Assembly (NCBI GenBank): GCA_016700155.1
Contig: CP065001.1
Location: forward strand, 372,001-436,000
DNA from: Ignavibacteriales bacterium
Lineage (GTDB): Bacteria; Bacteroidota; Ignavibacteria; Ignavibacteriales; Ignavibacteriaceae
Length of the DNA stretch: 64,000 nt
Direction: 5' to 3'
Numbering within the stretch: the first letter of the stretch is position 1; every line of letters begins with the position of its first letter. The position numbers and the translations under genes are program-made. Under the pieces are notes generated by a model. The model did not search any database, was not told the DNA's origin, and saw nothing but the letters and a program-made list of their open reading frames with translations. Below, one piece after another: positions 16,919 to 26,846 of this stretch.

Positions 16919-16926
16919 TATATTTG
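16919..16926 (+). promoter_or_regulatory. candidate -7 box of the ABC-F gene
   Basis: TATATTTG matches the Bacteroidota -7 consensus TAnnTTTG. No good -33 element is seen. A TTG start at 16924 would overlap this box, which favours the ATG at 16951 as the real start. Confidence 0.4.
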
Positions 16927-16950
16927 CATCACAAAAATAATTTATTGCTA

Positions 16951-18837
16951 ATGCCCGATAATGTTACTCCCGTTATTCTAACCGCACTTGAATTGGAAGT
17001 TCACTTTGGTGAACAGGTAATACTTGATAAAGCTTCGTTAAGTGTTCACGAAGAAGATCGTATTGGTCTTGTCGGGAGGAATGGTGCTGGCAAATCAACA
17101 TTCTTAAGAATTATTTCCGGTTTGATGCCTCCGGATTCAGGTGAAGTTGCGAAGAAAAAAAATCTTGTAACGGGTTTTCTTTCCCAGGATTTCAGTTTGG
17201 TTGAATCATCAACTGTGTATCAGAATGTTCTTGATGGCGCGGATGCGGAAACAGAACTAATAAAGCAGTATGAACAAACTCCGTTTGATGCACCGAACAA
17301 ACATCATCTTGAAGAAATAATTTTGAGAAAGGATTCATGGAATCTTGATAAACGGATCAACATACTCATTCAATCACTTAACGCACCTGATGCTGAAAGG
17401 ATTGTATCAACACTTTCCGGTGGAGAAAAAAGGCGTGTTGCACTTTGCCGTGCATTAATATCCAAACCTGACATGTTAATACTTGATGAACCGACAAATC
17501 ATCTCGACACAACATCAATTGAGTGGCTTGAAAATTTTCTCGCTGATTATAAAGGCACTTGTATCTTCGTCACACACGACCGTTACTTCCTTGACAGAAT
17601 TGCTAACAGGATAGTTGAACTTTCAAATGGAAATTTTTATTCACATCCAGGAAACTATACTGATTATCTTATCAATAAATCAGAACGACAGGCGATAAAA
17701 GAAGTTGAAGAACGTAAACGACAGATGTTTTTGAAGCGTGAACTAGAATGGGTTAAACGCGGTCCGAGAGCGCGGCGTACTAAGTCAAAAAGCCGTCTGG
17801 ATAATTTTTATGAGTTATCCTCCCAATCAAATGATGATGTTGAACTGGATGTTGATCTGATTATTCCACCTGCAGATCGGTTAGGTAAGAAAGTTGTGGA
17901 ATTAAATAATGTCGGAATAACTCTCGAAGACAAATTGCTTTTTCGAAATTTTAACTTTGCATTTGAAGCCGGAAAGAAAATAGGAATAGTCGGGCATAAC
18001 GGCGCGGGTAAAACAACTTTGTTAAAAATAATTCTTGGACAAGTGATCCCGACTCAAGGCAAAATTGAAATAGGCGAGAACACTCAATTCAATTATGTTG
18101 ACCAGGCTCGTCTCTTACTGAATGATGAGGATACAGTTATCAAAGCAATTGGTGAAGGAAATGAAACCGTAAAGTTCGGCAAGTATCAGTTAAGTGTGTG
18201 GACTTATTTAAGAAGATTTCTCTTTGCAGATGACAGGATCAATACTCTGGTAAGCAGACTTTCAGGCGGAGAAAAAAGCAGGCTCACACTTGCTAAAATT
18301 TTATGTGCCGGCGGAAATTTTCTTATGCTTGATGAACCGACAAATGATCTTGACCTGCCGACATTAAGAATACTTGAAGAAGCATTGATTGCATTCGAAG
18401 GCTGTGTTGTTGTTGTAAGTCACGACAGGTATTTTCTTAACCGTGTATGTTCCGGCATAATTGCATTTGAAGGCGACGGTGAAATTTATTACAGCGAAGG
18501 TGATTATGATTATTACATTCAAAAAAGAAATCAAAGAATTACTGAACACGTTGTCGAAAAACCGAGAGAGCAAAAAGAAGAGATCAAGGTTAAGTCAAAA
18601 CCAAAGAAGCTTAGTTACAAAGATTCACTTGAGTTAGATTCAATCCAGGAAAAAATTATTGAAGCAGAATCTGAAGTTGAAAGAATTGAAAAAATTTTTG
18701 TTTCACCTGACTTCTATGAAAAATATGCTGCACAAACCAACCAGTTAAATCATCAGCTTGAAGAAGCAAAAGAAAAAGTAAAGTTACTTTATGACAGATG
18801 GGAAGAGTTAGAGAAGAAAAAACAGGAGTTATTGTAA
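16951..18837 (+). CDS. ABC-F ATPase, Uup-like
   Basis: Two ABC ATPase domains in one chain, without membrane segments. Domain 1 (about residues 10-245): Walker A GRNGAGKST, signature LSGGEKRRVALCRAL, Walker B LILDEPTNHLD. A linker rich in Lys/Arg (KRGPRARRTKSKSR) precedes domain 2 (about 310-525): GHNGAGKTT, LSGGEKSRLTLAKIL, LMLDEPTNDLD. A C-terminal coiled coil (about 555-628) is typical of Uup rather than EttA. ABC-F proteins act on the ribosome. The C-terminal coiled coil of Uup binds DNA in some species. Start chosen as above. A strong hairpin follows the stop. Confidence 0.9.
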   Translation: MPDNVTPVILTALELEVHFGEQVILDKASLSVHEEDRIGLVGRNGAGKSTFLRIISGLMPPDSGEVAKKKNLVTGFLSQDFSLVESSTVYQNVLDGADAETELIKQYEQTPFDAPNKHHLEEIILRKDSWNLDKRINILIQSLNAPDAERIVSTLSGGEKRRVALCRALISKPDMLILDEPTNHLDTTSIEWLENFLADYKGTCIFVTHDRYFLDRIANRIVELSNGNFYSHPGNYTDYLINKSERQAIKEVEERKRQMFLKRELEWVKRGPRARRTKSKSRLDNFYELSSQSNDDVELDVDLIIPPADRLGKKVVELNNVGITLEDKLLFRNFNFAFEAGKKIGIVGHNGAGKTTLLKIILGQVIPTQGKIEIGENTQFNYVDQARLLLNDEDTVIKAIGEGNETVKFGKYQLSVWTYLRRFLFADDRINTLVSRLSGGEKSRLTLAKILCAGGNFLMLDEPTNDLDLPTLRILEEALIAFEGCVVVVSHDRYFLNRVCSGIIAFEGDGEIYYSEGDYDYYIQKRNQRITEHVVEKPREQKEEIKVKSKPKKLSYKDSLELDSIQEKIIEAESEVERIEKIFVSPDFYEKYAAQTNQLNHQLEEAKEKVKLLYDRWEELEKKKQELL

Positions 18838-18844
18838 AAAATAT

Positions 18845-18883
18845 TTCTCTGTCACCCAGAGCCAGTCGAAGGGTGACAGAGAA
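18845..18883. terminator. bidirectional hairpin terminator
   Basis: TTCTCTGTCACCC pairs perfectly with GGGTGACAGAGAA around a 13-nt loop, between two convergent genes. The same GTCACCC...GGGTGAC family is a common interspersed repeat. Confidence 0.75.
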
Positions 18884-18891
18884 GAAATAAT

Positions 18892-19437
18892 TTATGCAGC
18901 TTTTACTTCAGCCTGGACTTTGTTGAACTCTGCAAGAATTTCAATTTTAACTTCGTTGCTTACTACAACTCCGCCAGCTTCGGTCAATGCATTCCATTGA
19001 AGACCAAAATCAAACCGGTTAACTTTGCCGTGAATTTCAAAGCCTGCAACTTCAGCTCCGCCAAAACCGGCAACGGTTCCGTTGTAAACAACATCAAGAG
19101 TAATTTCTTTTGTGATGTCGCGTATGGATAAGTCTCCGGTTACTTTCAATTCATAATCAGAAATTTTCTTTACTGATTTAGAAACGAATGTCATCTTTGG
19201 ATGATTCGCCGCATCAAAAAAGTCCGCTGATTTCAGATGGGCATCTCTCTGTCCGTTTTTTGTATTGATACTATCAATATCGGCTTCAAATTTTATAATA
19301 GCATCGCTGAAGTCATCTTTAGCTGTTTCAATTGATGCTTCGTAGTTTGTAAAACTTCCTCTTACTGTTGAAACCACAAGGTGTTTAACTTTGAAGTTAA
19401 TTTCAGAGTGTGCTGAGTCGATATTCCATTTTGTCAT
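18892..19437 (-). CDS. YceI family protein
   Basis: Full-length YceI-like lipocalin-fold protein without signal peptide: W-x-ID-x-AHSEINFKVKHLVVSTVRG, DSINTKNGQRDAHLKSADFFD, and GFEIHGKVNRFDFGL are family hallmarks. YceI proteins bind isoprenoid-type lipids; here it appears cytoplasmic, as in many Bacteroidota. Ribosome binding site GGAAAT seven bases upstream. Confidence 0.9.
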   Translation of the reverse strand: MTKWNIDSAHSEINFKVKHLVVSTVRGSFTNYEASIETAKDDFSDAIIKFEADIDSINTKNGQRDAHLKSADFFDAANHPKMTFVSKSVKKISDYELKVTGDLSIRDITKEITLDVVYNGTVAGFGGAEVAGFEIHGKVNRFDFGLQWNALTEAGGVVVSNEVKIEILAEFNKVQAEVKAA

Positions 19438-19672
19438 TTTAATTTCCTTTCAGATTTTAGTTTTGTTAAATGAACTACTCAAAACTAATCACCTGCATAC
19501 AGCAGTGCATTCACACGCGGTAATAAATTTTATTAACATAGGTTAATTGTATAAGGAAATGATCTTTACGGATGGGGTTGCGTTTTGAAGGAATTGAAAT
19601 AAAGACTTGAAACAAATTCACAGTCTTTATCGACCATACGTAGATAAGCTGATTGTTACAGAAAAATCTTAT

Positions 19673-20251
19673 TTACTTTTCGGCAAGTTCCTTGCGAATC
19701 CTGCTTAATGATTGCGGCGTTATACCAAGATATGATGCAATCTGATTTTGTGGTATTTGTTCAAAAAGTTCAGGATAAGTATTTATAAATTTTAAATATC
19801 TTTCTTCGGCTGATGCACTGAGTGAATCAATTAATCTTTGATTAGTCGCAATGTTATTTGACTCAAGTAATAAACGGAAAAACCTTTCCATCTTTGGACA
19901 GTTATCAAGTAAAATTTCTCTGTCATTTCTTTCAAGCAAAAGAATTTCTGAATCCTGCAAAGCATCGATATTATACTGCGAAGGTAAACCAGTTAAAAAG
20001 CTATTCATATCAGAGATCCACCAATCCGCTATCGCAAATTGTATTATGTGTTCAGCGCCTTTGTTATCTACGGAATAAATGCGGAGGCAGCCCGAAGTGA
20101 CAAATCCGGCGTATCTGCATGCTTCGCCTTCCTGCAAAAGGTATTGATGTTTCCTGAGTTTTTTATGTGTGAAAAATTTTGAAGTTATTTCAAATTCTTC
20201 ATCCGTAAGATGAACTCTTTTTTCAATATGATTTCGAAGGAGATTGAACAT
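19673..20251 (-). CDS. Crp/Fnr-family transcription regulator
   Basis: Residues 15-115 form a cyclic-nucleotide-binding-like beta roll (LRKHQYLLQEGEACRYAGFV, GCLRIY). Residues 120-190 end in a short winged helix (IASYLGITPQSLSRIRKELAEK). The small HTH (NQIASYLGI) and the absence of cysteine clusters match the Bacteroidota Crp/Fnr subgroup of unknown ligand. Location upstream (on the minus strand) of the YceI gene suggests possible local control, which is inference. Confidence 0.85.
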   Translation of the reverse strand: MFNLLRNHIEKRVHLTDEEFEITSKFFTHKKLRKHQYLLQEGEACRYAGFVTSGCLRIYSVDNKGAEHIIQFAIADWWISDMNSFLTGLPSQYNIDALQDSEILLLERNDREILLDNCPKMERFFRLLLESNNIATNQRLIDSLSASAEERYLKFINTYPELFEQIPQNQIASYLGITPQSLSRIRKELAEK

Positions 20252-20281
20252 AATTCTGGCTTCTAATTTTAGTTTGTAAAA

Positions 20282-20854
20282 TTATTCCGTTTGGCTTTTT
20301 ATATAAGCACTAACTAACAATGAATAAATCGCGCTATCCAAAAATTTTCCTTCATAAAAATAATTTTCTTTGAAATATGCTTCTCGCACAAATCCATTCC
20401 TTTCAAGAAGTTTTATTGATGCTTCGTTAAAAGGATTTACATTAGCTTCAACGGAATGAAGTTTCATCACATTAAATCCATAGTCAAGAACTTCTGAAAA
20501 TGCTTCCTGCATAATTGCTTTACCATGAAATTCGGGCAGAAGAACATATCCTGCTTCGGCACGATAATGTTCCTTCTTAATATTCCAGTAACAAATTGTC
20601 CCGACAAGTTTTGGATTTTCTTTAATCGTAATTGCCCATGTAACTGCTTCATTGTTTTTTTCGAGATCAGAAATTGACTGCAAAAATATTTTAGCGTCCT
20701 CCAGAGTTTTAGCCGGGGGTCTGTCAAGATATTTCATAACAACAGGATCTGAGCGGAGAAGAAAAATTTCATCCGCATCACTCATTTCAACTTTTCTTAA
20801 AAGTAACCTGTTTGTAGTTAGTACAGGAAAATTACTGAAATCCAATTGCAGCAT
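20282..20854 (-). CDS. GNAT acetyltransferase (RimJ/RimL type)
   Basis: Residues 10-175 match the RimJ/RimL/SpeG-like acetyltransferase domain: LTTNRLLLRKVEMSDADEIF, VGTICYWNIKKEHYRAEAGY, VLLPEFHGKAIMQEAFSEVL (acetyl-CoA loop region) and NEASIKLLERNGFVREAYFK. Likely substrates are N-terminal residues of proteins or small amines; it cannot be narrowed down. Divergent from the small gene at 20927. Confidence 0.85.
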   Translation of the reverse strand: MLQLDFSNFPVLTTNRLLLRKVEMSDADEIFLLRSDPVVMKYLDRPPAKTLEDAKIFLQSISDLEKNNEAVTWAITIKENPKLVGTICYWNIKKEHYRAEAGYVLLPEFHGKAIMQEAFSEVLDYGFNVMKLHSVEANVNPFNEASIKLLERNGFVREAYFKENYFYEGKFLDSAIYSLLVSAYIKSQTE

Positions 20855-20926
20855 ATTGTTCTGTTAGAATATTTATATATTTATTTTAAAGATAGGAAGA
20901 TTTCAAAAATATTTTTAGGATTAATA

Positions 20927-21301
20927 ATGAAGACTGATCTTGCTGAAATAAGACTAACATTGATAAATATGCTGACTGCAAATGTTCCGCCTTTAAAAGT
21001 AAATAAAAATTCAAGCTTGGTGTTTGAGGTTACAGGGACAAAGGAAGTAATGCAGGGAAAACAAAAAGTCCCGGGTTTTTATTTCGGTAGTGTGGTACCA
21101 AAGCCAAAAGATGTGCGACTATATTTTTTCCCAATATATACTAATGTAAATAAATTTGATAAAAGATCGGAAGAATTAAAAAAATGTCTGAAGGGAAAAA
21201 GTTGTTTTCATATTAAAAAACTTAGTGCAGAGCTTGAAATAGAAATTGAAAAGATGATAAAATTGGGGGTGGCTTTATATAAAAAAGATAACCTGATCTG
21301 A
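20927..21301 (+). CDS. DUF1801-like small protein
   Basis: A 124-aa protein with VPGFYFGSVVPKPKDVRLYFFPIY, a beta-rich core, and a C-terminal region LKGKSCFHIKKLSAELEIEIEKMI, the pattern of DUF1801/YdhG-like proteins whose C-terminus reads small-K-x-C-F-x-IK. Function unknown. The ATG at 20927 has AGGA six to nine bases upstream; a frame extension to 20846 would overlap the divergent gene. Confidence 0.65.
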   Translation: MKTDLAEIRLTLINMLTANVPPLKVNKNSSLVFEVTGTKEVMQGKQKVPGFYFGSVVPKPKDVRLYFFPIYTNVNKFDKRSEELKKCLKGKSCFHIKKLSAELEIEIEKMIKLGVALYKKDNLI

Positions 21302-21749
21302 TTCCAAAACTAATTAAGAATAACGTCTCAAAATCATTACTAAATATGAACAAAAATCTAAGGTAAAGTAATGTTTAAACTTGCCGATAATAATTGAATG
21401 ATGGTATATAATCATCAATAAGATGCAATTGAAGTTATAATATTTCACTTAAGAGTTTTATTTGTTATTTTCAACTTGAAGTTTGAAAAGGAAAAGACAA
21501 TTATTGTCGAAATTTTTTGTGGTGAATTATGCAGCAAAAAATTAAACGGGCAACAGGGGCGAATTCAAAATGCTCAAATTATTGTTTGGCTTTCCTAAAA
21601 TATTATAGTTTTTATTTTTTATCAAATGTGTTCAGTTCAGAGATACGACTGATTAAGCTGGTTTTGAATAATTAAGGATAGAGACTTTATGGAATCGGTT
21701 CTGCATTTATTAAATATGCAAGTATCTTAACCATTAAGGGGTGAGCAAA
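21302..21749. other. AT-rich intergenic region
   Basis: About 450 bp with no gene, repeat or hairpin that I can support. It probably contains the promoter of the hybrid kinase. Confidence 0.5.
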
Positions 21750-24700
21750 ATGGAGAGCGATCATACTATCAGGATAGTTTTTGTCGAAGACTATCTGCCG
21801 GATATGGACCTTGCTGTAAAACGTCTTGAAAAAAACGGCATACTAGTTAATCCGGTTCGCGTGGAATCAGAAAAAGAATTCCGCAATGCATTAATAAACT
21901 TTCAGCCTGACATTGTTATTACAGATTATATCCTTCCTTCATTTGAAGGTAAAAAAGTTCTCATCATTTCTAAAGAATCCGATCCTGACCTGCCCGTAAT
22001 AATTTTGACCGGAACAATTAACGAAAAGATAGCTGTAGATTGTATGAAAGCCGGTGCCGCGGACTATGTGCTTAAATCAAACCTGGAACGTTTACCTTTT
22101 GCCGTAAGTGAAGCTTTAAAGAAAAAGCAAACGATCAAAGAAAAAAAGGCAGCCGAAGCATCTGCAAAAGAAGGTATGGAAACATTCCGCCGTTTATTTG
22201 AGGCATCAACAGATCCAATACTACTGATTGAAAAAACAGTTTTTGTTGATTGCAATCCCTCGACTGTAGAAGTACTTGGATATGCTTCGAAAGATCAGAT
22301 CATCGGTAAAAATCCATGGCAGCTTTCACCCGAAATGCAGCCGGATGGTAAAAAATCAGAAATTTCCGCTGCAGAAAAAATACAGACTGCATTGGAGAAA
22401 GGTTACAACAGGTTCGAGTGGCTTCATTCAAAAGCTGATGGATCTGAATTTCCAGTAGAAGTTATGCTAACCCCGGTGATGATAAACGGGAAACAACTTT
22501 TTCATGTTATTTGGCGCGACATTTCTTCAAGAAAAATAATTGAAGAAGAACTAAGAACCACTCTCTATAGTATCGGTGACGGAGTAATCACAACCGATAT
22601 CTATGGAAAAATAAAAAGAATGAATTCAGTCGCCGAAGAACTAACCGGATGGAAAGAAGTTGAGGCTTCGGGAAAACCACTGATCGAAATATTCAGAATA
22701 ATAAATGAGGACACCGGATTAGAAGTTGAAAATCCTGTTCAAAAAGTTATAAAGGAAGGATTAATAGTCGGACTGGCAAATCATACCTTGCTTATAAACA
22801 GGAACGGAAAAGAAATACCGATTGCAGACAGCGGCGCACCGATCAAATCTTCCACTGGGGTAACTAAGGGGGTTGTATTAGTATTTCGCGATCAGACTGC
22901 AGAAAGAGAATCTGAAAGAAAAATTAAAGAGAATGATTTACTTCTTGAAGATATTCAGGCACGTGTTCATCTTGGCGGCTGGGCACTTGACCCATCCACC
23001 GGGACTGGTATCTGGTCAAAGGAAATGTTCAGATTGCATGGATTAGAACCTTCCGACGTACCCCCACTGTTTGAGCAATTTCTAACTTATGTTCATCCTG
23101 AAGACAGAGAAGAATTATTGAGAAGGCAGAAAGAATCAATTGAGAATAATATTCCTTTCAACTTTGAATATAGAACAAATCCGGATGTTTGTCCTGCGCG
23201 GATTATAAACGCGAGATTTGAAATTGTAAGAGGTTCCGATGGTCAACTGATCAAATTAGTAGGAATAAACCTCGATGTAACGGCACAGAAACAAGCAGAA
23301 GCCGAAACTAAAAAAAGATTTGAGATTCAGGATCAGCTAGCAAAAGTCGGGGCAAGTGTACCGGGTGCAATTTGTTCTTTTGTAAGAAGAGCAGACGGAA
23401 CTAATTTAATGGGATTTACAACACCGGAAATTGTTGATTTATATGGTATAGCTGAAGAAGTATTGCATAATGATTTAACAACCTTATTCGCAAATATTAA
23501 TCCAGATGATATTCAAAATTTCATTAACTCTGTAAATCGTTCAGCAGAAACCATGACAGCATGGCACGCTGTATACCGCTATAACCACCCGTACAAGGGT
23601 GAAAGATGGATGGAAGGTCATTCTCTCCCTGTCGATGGAGGTGATGGTTCAATTACATGGCATGGTTTTGTGATGGATATTACTGATACTAAAAAACATG
23701 AAACCGAATTAAAATTTCTTAATGATAAACTTCGGCAGGTGATCGATCATGTACCTCATTTAATATTTGCAAAGGATATTGATGGTAAATTTTTACTTGT
23801 AAATAAAGCGATTGCTGATGCATACGGAACAACAGTTGACAGTCTGAGAGGGAAAAGGGATTCTGATTTTACACCTACCGCTAAGGAGGTTGAACACTTC
23901 AGAAAAGATGACCTTGAAGTTATAAATTCAGGTAAACCAAAGCTGATCCCCGAAGAAACGGTCACAAACAATAAAGGTGAACAAAAAATTTATCAGACGT
24001 TTAAAACACCATTTACGTTTTCAGGCGCAGACAAACCCGCTGTACTGGGTGTTGCTATTGATATCACTGAAAGGAAAAAAGCAGAAGAAGCCTTAAAAGA
24101 AAGTGAAGAAAAATTCAGACGTGTGGTGCAAAGTGCGGAAGCGATACTATTTGTACTCGACGAAAATGGCATTTTCACTTTATCCGAAGGACTTGCATTA
24201 AAAAAACTAAACCTTGAGCCAGGCCAGGTAGTTGGAATGTCGGCGTTAGAGATTTATAAAGATCATCCATCAATTTATAACAGCATTCTTGAAGCACTTA
24301 AAGGAAAAGTAGTCAGAGTAAAAAATGATGTTGGAGATTCCACTTTTGATACCGTCTATTCTCCTTACATCACATCAACGGGAAAAGTTGCCGGCGTTTT
24401 AGGAATTGCAATTGATGTGACAGAAAGATATAAAGTTGAAGAAGCTTTAAAGGAAAGCGAAAACAGATACCGGTTTATGGTTGAGACCTTGACTGTAGGA
24501 ATTGTGATTCATACAGATAATAAAATACTCTTTGCCAATGATGCAGCAATAAAAATGATGGGGGCAGAATCTTTAGAACAAATAAAAGATAAGACAGTTA
24601 TTGAATTTATTCATCCGGATGAACGTAACCGAATTCTTAATTTAATTAATGCTTCGTACTCAGGAGAAATAAGCGGAGAAATCCTTAGAAATGTTGAAGA

Positions 24701-26000
24701 AAGGATTATCAGGATCGATGGTTCAATTATAACAGTGGAAGCATCGGCGATTACAATTAATTATCATGGAAAACCTTCACTCATGGTTATGTTCAATGAC
24801 ATCACCATCAGAAAGCAGGCTGAGACAGAACTTATACGCGCCAAAGAAAATGCCGAACTATCTAACAGACTGAAAGACGCTTTTATTGCAAACATATCTC
24901 ATGAAATACGCACACCTTTAAATGGAATACTTGGGATGAAGAGTCTTATCCAGGAATCATTCTCAAGGTTTGCCTCAAAGGATGAAGAATTTTATTTCAA
25001 TTCAATCGACAGATCAAGTAAGCGCCTGATGCGTACAGTTGATATGATACTTAACTTTTCACGCATACAGGCAGGTGATTTCCCCATCAATCCTAAACCG
25101 CTTGATCTTCAGAATATCATAAAAAATCTTTTGGGTGAATTTCAGATCGCCGCTGAATCAAAATCCATCAAGCTAAACTTTATTGATCAGGTAAATGACC
25201 TGCGTGTTATAGCGGATGAATATACTACAACACAGGTAATTGCAAACCTTCTTGACAATGCTATCAAATACACCAAAGCTGGTCATGTAAATGTACTGCT
25301 ATATAAAAATGAACAAAATCATATAATGATAGATGTGATCGATACAGGGGTTGGAATATCAGAAGATTACCTTCTTCATTTGTTCCAGCCCTATAGTCAG
25401 GAAGAATTTGGATACAGCAGATCATATGAAGGAATAGGACTCGGTCTTTCCATTGTAAGTAAGTTTGCTGAAATGAACAATGCAAAGATATTCGTTAAAA
25501 GTAAAAAAGGTGAGGGTTCGACTTTTACTGTTCACTTCATAGAAGGCACAGTTGAAAAACCGAAAAAGATTCGTGGACCCAAGAAAAAAGATAAAGATGA
25601 AAAACAAGTGGTTATTGCCGAATCCAAAAGAAAGGATAAACCTTATATACTTATTGTTGAAGATGATTTGACAAGCCAGGAATTGATGAAAACCATCCTG
25701 CGTAAATATTATATAGTTAATATTGCAACAACCGCGCAGGAAGCTCTTGATGCGCTAAAAGAAAATCCGTATGAGCTAATCCTGATGGATATTTCTATTA
25801 GAGGCGGTGTAAACGGGTTGGAACTAACAAAACAGTTGCGGAAAACTCCTGAATACAGTGATATTCCGATTATTGCTGTTACAGCGCATGCATTTCCGTC
25901 AGATCATCAGCGTTCTCTTGAAGCAGGATGTAATGAATATATCTCAAAACCGTTTGAGTCTAAGGAATTATTAGAAAAGGTTAGAGAACAGTTGGAATAA
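21750..26000 (+). CDS. hybrid sensor histidine kinase with receiver and seven PAS domains
   Basis: About 1416 aa, without membrane segments. Order: N-terminal receiver (about 4-125, VEDYLPDMD, IVITDYILPS with phospho-Asp, ILTGT, K in VLKSN); seven PAS/PAC units (about 145-1030, each closing with D-I/V-T-x-R/K-K or a similar motif); HisKA with FIANISHEIRTPLNGILGM (about 1045-1110); HATPase (NLLDNAIKYTKAG, DTGVGISEDY, GIGLGLSIV; about 1150-1265); a basic linker; and a C-terminal receiver (about 1298-1416, VEDD, LILMDISIRGG, K in YISKPF). It is a cytoplasmic multi-input phosphorelay hub. The ATG at 21750 with AAGGGG upstream is preferred to the GTG at 21741. No partner gene is adjacent. Confidence 0.9.
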   Translation: MESDHTIRIVFVEDYLPDMDLAVKRLEKNGILVNPVRVESEKEFRNALINFQPDIVITDYILPSFEGKKVLIISKESDPDLPVIILTGTINEKIAVDCMKAGAADYVLKSNLERLPFAVSEALKKKQTIKEKKAAEASAKEGMETFRRLFEASTDPILLIEKTVFVDCNPSTVEVLGYASKDQIIGKNPWQLSPEMQPDGKKSEISAAEKIQTALEKGYNRFEWLHSKADGSEFPVEVMLTPVMINGKQLFHVIWRDISSRKIIEEELRTTLYSIGDGVITTDIYGKIKRMNSVAEELTGWKEVEASGKPLIEIFRIINEDTGLEVENPVQKVIKEGLIVGLANHTLLINRNGKEIPIADSGAPIKSSTGVTKGVVLVFRDQTAERESERKIKENDLLLEDIQARVHLGGWALDPSTGTGIWSKEMFRLHGLEPSDVPPLFEQFLTYVHPEDREELLRRQKESIENNIPFNFEYRTNPDVCPARIINARFEIVRGSDGQLIKLVGINLDVTAQKQAEAETKKRFEIQDQLAKVGASVPGAICSFVRRADGTNLMGFTTPEIVDLYGIAEEVLHNDLTTLFANINPDDIQNFINSVNRSAETMTAWHAVYRYNHPYKGERWMEGHSLPVDGGDGSITWHGFVMDITDTKKHETELKFLNDKLRQVIDHVPHLIFAKDIDGKFLLVNKAIADAYGTTVDSLRGKRDSDFTPTAKEVEHFRKDDLEVINSGKPKLIPEETVTNNKGEQKIYQTFKTPFTFSGADKPAVLGVAIDITERKKAEEALKESEEKFRRVVQSAEAILFVLDENGIFTLSEGLALKKLNLEPGQVVGMSALEIYKDHPSIYNSILEALKGKVVRVKNDVGDSTFDTVYSPYITSTGKVAGVLGIAIDVTERYKVEEALKESENRYRFMVETLTVGIVIHTDNKILFANDAAIKMMGAESLEQIKDKTVIEFIHPDERNRILNLINASYSGEISGEILRNVEERIIRIDGSIITVEASAITINYHGKPSLMVMFNDITIRKQAETELIRAKENAELSNRLKDAFIANISHEIRTPLNGILGMKSLIQESFSRFASKDEEFYFNSIDRSSKRLMRTVDMILNFSRIQAGDFPINPKPLDLQNIIKNLLGEFQIAAESKSIKLNFIDQVNDLRVIADEYTTTQVIANLLDNAIKYTKAGHVNVLLYKNEQNHIMIDVIDTGVGISEDYLLHLFQPYSQEEFGYSRSYEGIGLGLSIVSKFAEMNNAKIFVKSKKGEGSTFTVHFIEGTVEKPKKIRGPKKKDKDEKQVVIAESKRKDKPYILIVEDDLTSQELMKTILRKYYIVNIATTAQEALDALKENPYELILMDISIRGGVNGLELTKQLRKTPEYSDIPIIAVTAHAFPSDHQRSLEAGCNEYISKPFESKELLEKVREQLE

Positions 26001-26032
26001 TGATTCGTGTTTGGTTGTGATTTTTTAAAATG

Positions 26033-26063
26033 AAAAGTCCCGCACACGGCGGGACTTTTTTAT
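26033..26063. terminator. intrinsic terminator, probably bidirectional
   Basis: AAAAGTCCCGC and GCGGGACTTTT form an 11-bp stem with a 5-nt loop and T-run, between convergent genes. Confidence 0.88.
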
Positions 26064-26077
26064 TTATAAACAGCTAA

Positions 26078-26827
26078 TTAGAATCTTGGGAAGTTAGCAG
26101 CATTGTTGTACCACCAGGTGATCACAACAAATGCCGGGTTTCCAGGTGTACCACCACCAAAAGCAGTTATCTTAGCTTTTGAATAGTGACCGTCATCATC
26201 ATAAAGGAAGAAGTAGTTCGTTTCTCTGTCGCCAACATTATTAGTCCAGGTTCCCGAAGATACAAGTGGTGAGTTAGTTCCATCGCTTAGTGTCCCTGAA
26301 GTTCCTGCTCTGAATTGAGTAACTCTAGTTAATCCATTTGTAGTATTTAGGTTAGCACTTTGAACTAGGAATCCATTAGATGAATAATAAATATCAACAT
26401 CCATCTTATTAGCACTTGAAACACCATAGGCCATTCCGGTTGAAAGATCCAGACCACTAGGCTGTGAAGCTGACGTTCCTACCGTTTCCCAAATTGTATC
26501 CTGGTAAACTGTATAGTTCAATGCTTCATTTAATGTGATACTTGGATTTTGTGTTTGATTTGCAACAACTGTTATAGAGAAAGTTGTATCAAGAAATTCA
26601 GCTAACTTAAGTGTAAACTGATGAGTTCCCGCTGATAGATTTGAAATTGTATTTGGTGTTACTTTACCTGAGTCTACACCATGAACCCAAATCTGTGCAC
26701 CGGAAGGCGTTGAGCTAATAAACACTGAACCGGTTTCTGCGGGTGTTACCGGATCATCTGTGCTTTCGCAAGATGAAATAAATACTCCCAGTACTCCTAA
26801 CATCAATATTAAAAATAGTTTTTTCAT
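26078..26827 (-). CDS. PEGA-domain lipoprotein
   Basis: Signal peptide with lipobox-like end (LGVFISSCES, Cys20). Residues 33-95 are a PEGA domain: GSVFISSTPSGAQIWVHG, TPNTISNLSAGTHQFTLKL, the surface-layer-type beta-sandwich repeat. Residues 100-249 form a beta-rich region of unknown family, with YYSSNGFLVQSANLN and VVITWWYNNA; the layout recalls HmuY-like lipoproteins, but the resemblance is weak. Outer-membrane or surface lipoprotein. Followed closely (20 bp) on the same strand by no other gene but preceded by another lipoprotein gene at 26847, probably cotranscribed. Confidence 0.75.
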   Translation of the reverse strand: MKKLFLILMLGVLGVFISSCESTDDPVTPAETGSVFISSTPSGAQIWVHGVDSGKVTPNTISNLSAGTHQFTLKLAEFLDTTFSITVVANQTQNPSITLNEALNYTVYQDTIWETVGTSASQPSGLDLSTGMAYGVSSANKMDVDIYYSSNGFLVQSANLNTTNGLTRVTQFRAGTSGTLSDGTNSPLVSSGTWTNNVGDRETNYFFLYDDDGHYSKAKITAFGGGTPGNPAFVVITWWYNNAANFPRF

Positions 26828-26846
26828 TTATGTGCTCCTTTTATTG

